A stretch of 64,000 nt of DNA from Trissonchulus latispiculum. Its lineage: Eukaryota; Nematoda; Enoplea; Enoplida; Ironidae. The translations under genes and the position numbers were made by a program. The stretch covers positions 52,892 through 116,891 of the forward strand of contig JASAND010028718.1 in NCBI GenBank assembly GCA_030248195.1, in the 5' to 3' direction. The notes below the pieces were generated by a model that did not search any database, was not told the DNA's origin, and worked only from the letters and a program-made list of their open reading frames with translations. Shown here in pieces: positions 58,261 to 64,000 of this stretch (position 1 is its first letter; every line of letters starts with the position of its first letter).

Positions 58261-58537
58261 TTAAGTGAATGTCCAGTATCACTAAAAAGCAATCATCGGA
58301 TTTACTTATGCATTTTGTATAACTGCTGTGGTCATGTTTATGGTATAAATGACTCCTTTTCCTTGGAAAGAACTAAGATTCAACATTAGTGGGTCAAATC
58401 TTAAGAATTTTAGCTCTCACCGCAGCAGTTACTCTATATGTGGTTCTGTATTTTTCCGATTTCACTTAAGAGAACACGTTCACTTAAGAGAACATGTTCT
58501 CTTAAGTGGGTGTTCCCTTAAGCGCGAGAATACGGTA

Positions 58538-60502
58538 ATACTTTTGTCACGGAGCAAATTTTCTCTCCATGAATTTAAATTTTTAGCCACGACCTCGTCA
58601 TAGTCAATGTTGAATAATCTGGTTAATAATTTTTAATTCACCGCTCCCCATTGCGCTTGCACTGTAAGTATATTTTAATTTCATGTACCTAAGATTTTAA
58701 TTATTTATATATAGTTTATTTATTCTTATAATCTAGGCGCATTGTTTAAGGCTGGAATGAAACAGCGATTAATAGAACACTAAAATAATTATCAAAAATG
58801 TTTACAACTTTTAACACTGTTAGTAAAAGATCCACTAAATACAGTCAGGAGAATATTATAGATTGTTTTAGGGGCACTAGGAAATCTTCCCGGGGGGAAA
58901 GAATTCTCTAGGAAAAATTTGCCGGGAAAATTCAAAATTAATTAATTTCAAATTAATATAAGCTAAAGTTTTAAGCTTAAGATGTAAGCTTTTGCCTGAG
59001 CTAACGAAAAGCTGAATCGAAAAACCGATTTCGGATTCGTGATCAGCGCCCAGGAAAACCCCTGTAAGCAAGTTTTCAGCAAAATTAGTTTCAAAAAAAT
59101 TTTCAGTTCCCGTTACCAAGCTAAAAATTTAAAATTTGTAAAAATTTGTAAAAATTTTAAAATTTTTGCATTTTTGAAATCAGCAGGTCCGAAAACCTAC
59201 CCCTACCAAATTTCAAATCAATCAGTCAAGTTGTGCTTCTTCGGTACTTCTTCGGAGCTGTGGGGGGATAATGGGAAAGACCCACATATTCTGCGACCTA
59301 TGTTTGGGCCGGCCTTCAAGAAGAAGACTATATTAAAATCCTATATTGCTATACAGGTAGATTATCCCGAAAAGGTGGCAAAGGGTGGCGCTGGCAGTAT
59401 TGCCTGAGACAGTTATTGTATGTAGTATACATTTATTTCTGTAGTTTACTCACATAAGCATAATACATATTAAAAATAAACAGGCTCTACAATTAAAGCA
59501 TATTCTAGATTTCTAGACAACTGAAACTAAACGATAAAAATTTACTTAGGCCAGTTCATGCTCCAAAAATGCTGAGAATGCTGCAACAAACAATCTCATG
59601 GGTTTCGCGCTGGCGAAATGGGGAAATCAATATAGGCCTGCAGAGAGCGGAGAAGCGAGCAAATTAAGAGTAAATTATCATTAGTAAGCAACATTTGACT
59701 GGCTGCGGTATTACGAACTACTACTGGGAAAGACTTAAATCAAAAATGAAAGGGCCCCATAAAAGGTGAACGTCACAGCAAAAGAATCACTAATCCGTTT
59801 CTCTGCCTGTCATACTAAAGAAAACAATAAAAATAATTTCGAACAGCTTCTATATTCCGTCTTTGGAGACCATTCTATGGAGCATGAATCGGCCTAGTAA
59901 TCATGTAGCAACAAGCAAAGCTGAATGTTCGTTATAAAGTCTATCTCAACCCCCCTGTTTCCTTATCAAAGAATGTGATGAAATTTAATTCCTTTTTATT
60001 TTTGTTCCTTTTGATGAAATTCAATTTAATTTGAATTTAATATTCCTAATTAACCAAACCACTCCACGACACGCATTCTCAAATAAATTTTAGATGAAGT
60101 CACCAAATTCGTCGCTACAATCAAAAAACAGGGCAACCCATCCTTAATATGGTCGCAAACGAAAAATTGCACGGTTTTAGAACTGCTTGCCTCTGGTGGA
60201 ATGCGTGAGCATCGGAAAACTAGAACTTATCTTATAGCCAAATTCTAAACCTTGCTTTGGACGATTAAAGGAGTTACATCGTCGAAACGTTTCTTAACGG
60301 TGAACGGTGAACGCTGAACTTAACCGACTGAGCAATCTTGCTGCAACTTCAAGGGTTATGCACCGAAATTTTCATCGCTAACGAAAACCTCATCAACTTT
60401 GTTTCAATTCAAAAGAAGGATTATAATTTCCGTTTTCAAGCATAGGTATATTGAACATTATTGACGCAATTGACAAATTAGGTATAGCAGAACATTCAAC
60501 TT
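58538..60502. other. Unassigned region downstream of the TRIM-NHL gene
   Basis: Holds a one-armed copy (about 58955-59285) of the 50870-51392 foldback element. The 122-codon frame at 59039-59407 is derived largely from that repeat. The stretch next to 60503 should include the 3' untranslated region of the minus-strand gene. Nothing else is recognised. Confidence 0.5.
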
Positions 60503-62598
60503 CTATGGGCTGTATCTGTACATTCTGTAGCAATGATTGCCACTATCAGCAACCAGAATTTGATCTTCCGGCGTCACGGCCACTCCTTGAGGTCCATACA
60601 AGCCATACTTGCTGCTGATGTGACTCAAAAATGAACCTTCACCATCGAAAACCTAAAGATTTCATTTCTTGAATTAATTTGGTAGTTTCTGCAAAACGTT
60701 TATGTAGGTCATATTGTAGACTTTGCCCTATGCTGCTACCCTTATGATAAATGCAATCTATCCCACAAATTCTAAAACACTTTCAAGATCAGTATTGCAT
60801 TGCAAAAATAGCATTGCTGGTGAAGGAAGACAAGAAACATTCGTTACTGTAGAGGCAGCTATTTGCAGTGTTTTATGAAAACTTTCAGATGCACTGCTTG
60901 ACTCTATTACATAACCTACTTTACAAAGAATTAATATTAATATTTTGTATTCATCTTGAATCACTAATACTAAATCGAACTAACCTGTATCCGGCAATTT
61001 CCCCAATCCGCTACCATTAATCGATGTTCCGAGTCCACTGCAATCCCTGTCGGTGCATTAAACTGCCCATTACCCACGCCATTCGAACCAAATTCCTTAA
61101 GAAACGTTCCTTCCAGTGTGAACTGCTTAACTGCATGATTGTGAAAATCCGTAACAAACATGCATCCTCTGTCTTCGTCTATTGCAACATAATGAGGTCC
61201 GGCAAAAAACCATTCCCGACTACGAACCGCCGTTCCCACCTTTCGTATAAATTTACCTGTCGGCTCAAAAAATAGCATTTGATTTGCCTTGTTGTCAATG
61301 ACGACAGTTTCACGATTTTCAATAATTCCCAATCCCTTGGGTCCCAACAGTTTCCCCGTGCCGAATCGAGATCGGAATTTACCATTTTGATCAAAAACCG
61401 AAATCCACCGATTGTCATAATCGGCAATCAAAAGCGATCCAGTCGCTGTAAACGTCACTCCAGTGGGTCGCTGAACGCTTCCAGGCTTTCGCCCTGGAGC
61501 TCCGAATCGATTAATACAGTCTCCGTCTGAGCTGAACAGTTGAACACACTGGTTGTTACTGTCAGTAATTGCTATTGTACCGTCTGTTGAACAGGCGATA
61601 CCCTGTGGGTTGGTGAACTGCCCTCGACCACGACCTTTAGTGCCCACTTTCAGTAGCAATTCTTCCTCTATTGCTGGAAATGAGTGCTGACTAGATCCCA
61701 CAGATTTGGACTTTCCAGATCTAGTTTTAGCGCTAGATCTGGTGCTGCTGACCGAGCGTTTTCCGGCGCTGAAAACGCTACAGATTGTGGAAGCCTGAGC
61801 CGGACAAGTACCATAATATTGGTCTTCATTAAGAGCTCTCAGGGTAAATGGGCTTCGAGGCACCTCGTTTCCTTGTACTGAAAGTTTAAGCAAATAGGTT
61901 CCTTCACGCTTCAGATAATACGAGCTTGCATAGACGCCAGGCAGCTGAGTTTCGGCAATCTCCAGGGATTGTAGAAAGGTTCCCTTATGCGACATAATCT
62001 GTGCACTAAGTTCGCCAAGTTTGACGCAAACTGGTTCGCAGCTGTTATTCTGAAGGTGTATTGTAAATATTGCCTTTTTCTCGACGCAGCAATATTTGGC
62101 ATTCTCTCCCTCAAGTCGAACTCGCATACCAGTTATGATGTTCTTATCAACCAAATCCAAAAATAAGCTGAGATGATTTGCAAATAGGCCAGTTTCATGC
62201 GAGGAAGCGCCAGCTATGGAAGTTGTCAGGTTCAGCAAAAAATGCAAAAGTTTGAGCAAATCTTTGTTAGTTATTTGGGGATTGCGCAAAAGGCTCGTTA
62301 TATTCTGAAGCTCCTTAATGTGATCCGTTGCTAGGGCAGCTATTTCTTCTAAATATGCTTCAATCTCAGCCAAGCATTTAGCAAGTTCCTGTTGAAAGTT
62401 TTCGTCCAAAACGAAATTCTCTCGATCAAGATATTGCGTTGCTTTGGTGAGTCGATGACGAATTTTCATCCAATCCTCAGATGTACTCATGTCGTGCTTG
62501 TTGTCATGACATTTTGGGCAAAAGTTTCCCTGACACTCCGCACAGAAATGCAACAGTTCTGGATTATGTAATGAGCATATTGCCTTGGTACTCATCAA
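60503..62598 (-). CDS. TRIM2/TRIM3-like TRIM-NHL protein
   Basis: Two exons on the minus strand, 62598-60985 and 60652-60503, join in phase 0 through a GTTAGT donor and a CTTTAG acceptor, giving 587 residues. A B-box zinc finger fills residues 8-48 (C8, H11, C19, C22, C27, C30, H35). A helical coiled-coil-like part follows to about 145. A filamin-type domain runs from about 152 to 256 (LPGVYASSYYLKREGTYLL, PRSPFTL), then a Ser-rich linker, then about six NHL repeats (LLLKVGTKGRGRGQFTNPQG, FAGPHYVAI, NGQFNAPTGIAVD, VADWGNCRIQVFDGEGSFLS, LYGPQGVAV). The NHL propeller reads very close to vertebrate TRIM2/TRIM3, which bind RNA or protein partners and act in neurons. Those proteins start with a RING ubiquitin-ligase domain; none is visible before the ATG pair at 62598. 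TRIM71/Wech types are the alternative. Confidence 0.92.
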
Positions 62599-64000
62599 GC
62601 TACATGATTTGTTAACAAGAATCCTTCTTCATGTTGTCTTATCTAAAACAAAGTATTAAACTTTACCTAAAATTTAGTGTTTACTGGCTCGATGCATGCC
62701 TCATGCCACCACTGGCGAAATTATGATTTCGATCAGTTGTGATCAAACATGTGCTTGAGGAGGGTTGGGGGGGTTCACCCCCTCCCAGACTGGAACCTTA
62801 GCCCTCTAGAGGGGTCCCTCACTCCCCCCCCCCAGAATCCGGATTTTTCAGGTTTTCTGGGCAAAAAATCGGAAAAATGCGGTTTCGGCCGCCGATTCAC
62901 CCCGAAAAACTTCCTCTCCTGCACATGTCTGGGCATGTCATGTTGTGACCCTTAATATCGAGCATCGCCATGGTCATTTTTGGTTATTAGGGATAGCTAT
63001 TACCAGGTTCTTAGGTTTTGTTGTGTCTGTTGCCTGTTGCGTTCACAATTGCAACCAGAATGACCGAATTTTGAGATGTCTAAGGTAAGAAGTTTAAGCG
63101 CAATGAAGCTAATTTACAGAGGTTAACTTTAATAAAGATCGGCCCTGTCCAACAGTCTTAATAAAACCAGAAATTATCGGTTTACGTGACATAAGAAATA
63201 TTTGATAACTTAGGTGAGATGAAAGTAAGGCTCAGCGAAAATCAGTGAAACAGCTGATTATTTAGCCGACAATGGAAGGAAACCTATTCCATAAGAAATC
63301 GCCTGTTGACACGCGATGTCAAATAAATAAGTACGGTTGGTTAAACTCAGAAACCATGGAAACAGGAGTAAAGGTAAAATTCCAATATTGTTATGTAACC
63401 AGTTTTTACAGAACTTTCAAAAAAGAATTCACTGAACTTTTCACCGTTCATGAATTTTATCGTTGGCACTTGTTTTTGCCACCAAGTAAAATATTTTGAC
63501 AAAGTGCAACAAAAGAACACTGTATGGAAAATATGAAGCAATGTTTATCAAATATAGATTTAAGTGAGAAAGAACTCACATAAACTGTGCATGACTCAAA
63601 ACCATCTATAGGCAAATTGACTCCTCACAGAAGACATATTGCAGCTTATGAACACATAGTTTAAATGGAAACTAGTTTACATTTTGATCAAAGTGTAACT
63701 AAATTTTACAGGATTTCGGCTATATTTGAGTAGGGCCATTGTCGACGACGTCATGCATATACTGCTGTAATATTTTTACTTTTTTATTTGTCTTTGCAAA
63801 GTATAGGCAAAAACATCTAATTACGTGTGCATTACATTACAATTTTACTCATATAAAAAACTAATAGGCCCGGTAAACAATGTACCTATAAGCTAAATCA
63901 GCTTTTTGCGAGTGTCTACTTAATCAGGTGTCAAAAAACCAGTCATTAACTTTGAATTAGAGTCCAGTCATCGTACCGCTCAATCAATTTCAACAGCACG
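62599..64000. other. Upstream region of the TRIM-NHL gene
   Basis: No RING-encoding exon is recognised on the minus strand in these 1.4 kb. A repeat fragment at about 62790-62890 (CTCACTCCCC, CCAGAATCCGG) is shared, inverted, with 18805-18830 inside RhoGEF intron 4. The remainder shows no gene. Confidence 0.5.

Larger units (their letters stand above)
51617..58535. mobile_element. Outer pogo-like inverted-repeat element enclosing a nested stack
   Basis: CCGTATTCTTGCGCTTAAG at the left is matched by CTTAAGCGCGAGAATACGG at the right. Both are flanked by TA (51615-51616 and 58536-58537), as in Tc1/mariner/pogo elements; TACCGTATT starts are familiar from pogo-like MITEs. The remnant interior consists of CTTAAGAGAACATGTTCTCT palindromes and TTTCCGATTTCACTTAAG, which offer many TTAA sites. 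Three TTAA elements (51714-52720, 52743-57592 and 57615-58260) have filled these sites. Most of the 6.9 kb is therefore not the outer element itself. Confidence 0.75.

Noticed and set aside
59039..59407. 122-codon plus frame
   Set aside because: Mostly inside a copy of the 50870-51392 foldback element; no domain seen.

Overview
This window is nuclear DNA from an animal, most likely a protostome invertebrate. The evidence is many phase-consistent GT-AG introns, animal-specific domain architectures and a heavy load of eukaryotic transposons. I cannot name the phylum. The DNA looks AT-rich outside exons.

Four genes are well supported. (1) 3289-4404, minus: a single-exon TGF-beta family ligand with a nine-cysteine, activin/myostatin-type mature domain. 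(2) 5193-6655, plus, divergent from it: a protein of six calponin-type (CLIK) repeats, resembling nematode UNC-87; its first exon is not identified. (3) 14812-46174, plus: a 20-exon Dbl-family RhoGEF of the MCF2L/Dbs type (SEC14, spectrin-like, DH, PH). I rebuilt it exon by exon with continuous reading phase, giving about 1088 residues with an unusual N-terminal membrane segment. (4) 60503-62598, minus: a two-exon TRIM2/TRIM3-like TRIM-NHL protein with B-box, coiled coil, filamin and NHL parts but no RING in view. A candidate coding exon of unknown parentage lies at 10982-11351.

Most of the rest is mobile DNA. Recurring families are: (a) TTAA-flanked elements of about 1.2 kb starting GGGGGGGTCC or GGGGGGGTCGC; (b) TTAA-flanked elements of about 1 kb starting GGTGSTGG; (c) hAT-type nonautonomous elements with exact 8-bp target duplications, three of them carrying GGGCC tandem arrays; (d) long palindromic foldback elements; (e) tRNA-derived SINE copies; (f) remnants of non-LTR retrotransposons; (g) an intact Merlin/ISXO2-like N-terminal ORF. 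Two introns of the RhoGEF gene (20989-26769 and 28368-38784) are largely made of such insertions. The intergenic block 46820-58540 is a nested stack of them.

Layout: 1-3288 repeats and unassigned DNA; 3289-6655 ligand and calponin-repeat genes; 6656-14811 mostly unassigned DNA with a candidate exon and two foldback elements; 14812-46174 RhoGEF; 46175-60502 transposon stack; 60503-62598 TRIM-NHL; 62599-64000 unassigned. The four genes are not an operon and show no obvious joint pathway. The strongest unusual signals are the nested TTAA insertions, the GGGCC and GGGGCC arrays inside inverted repeats, and the membrane-segment N-terminus of the RhoGEF.
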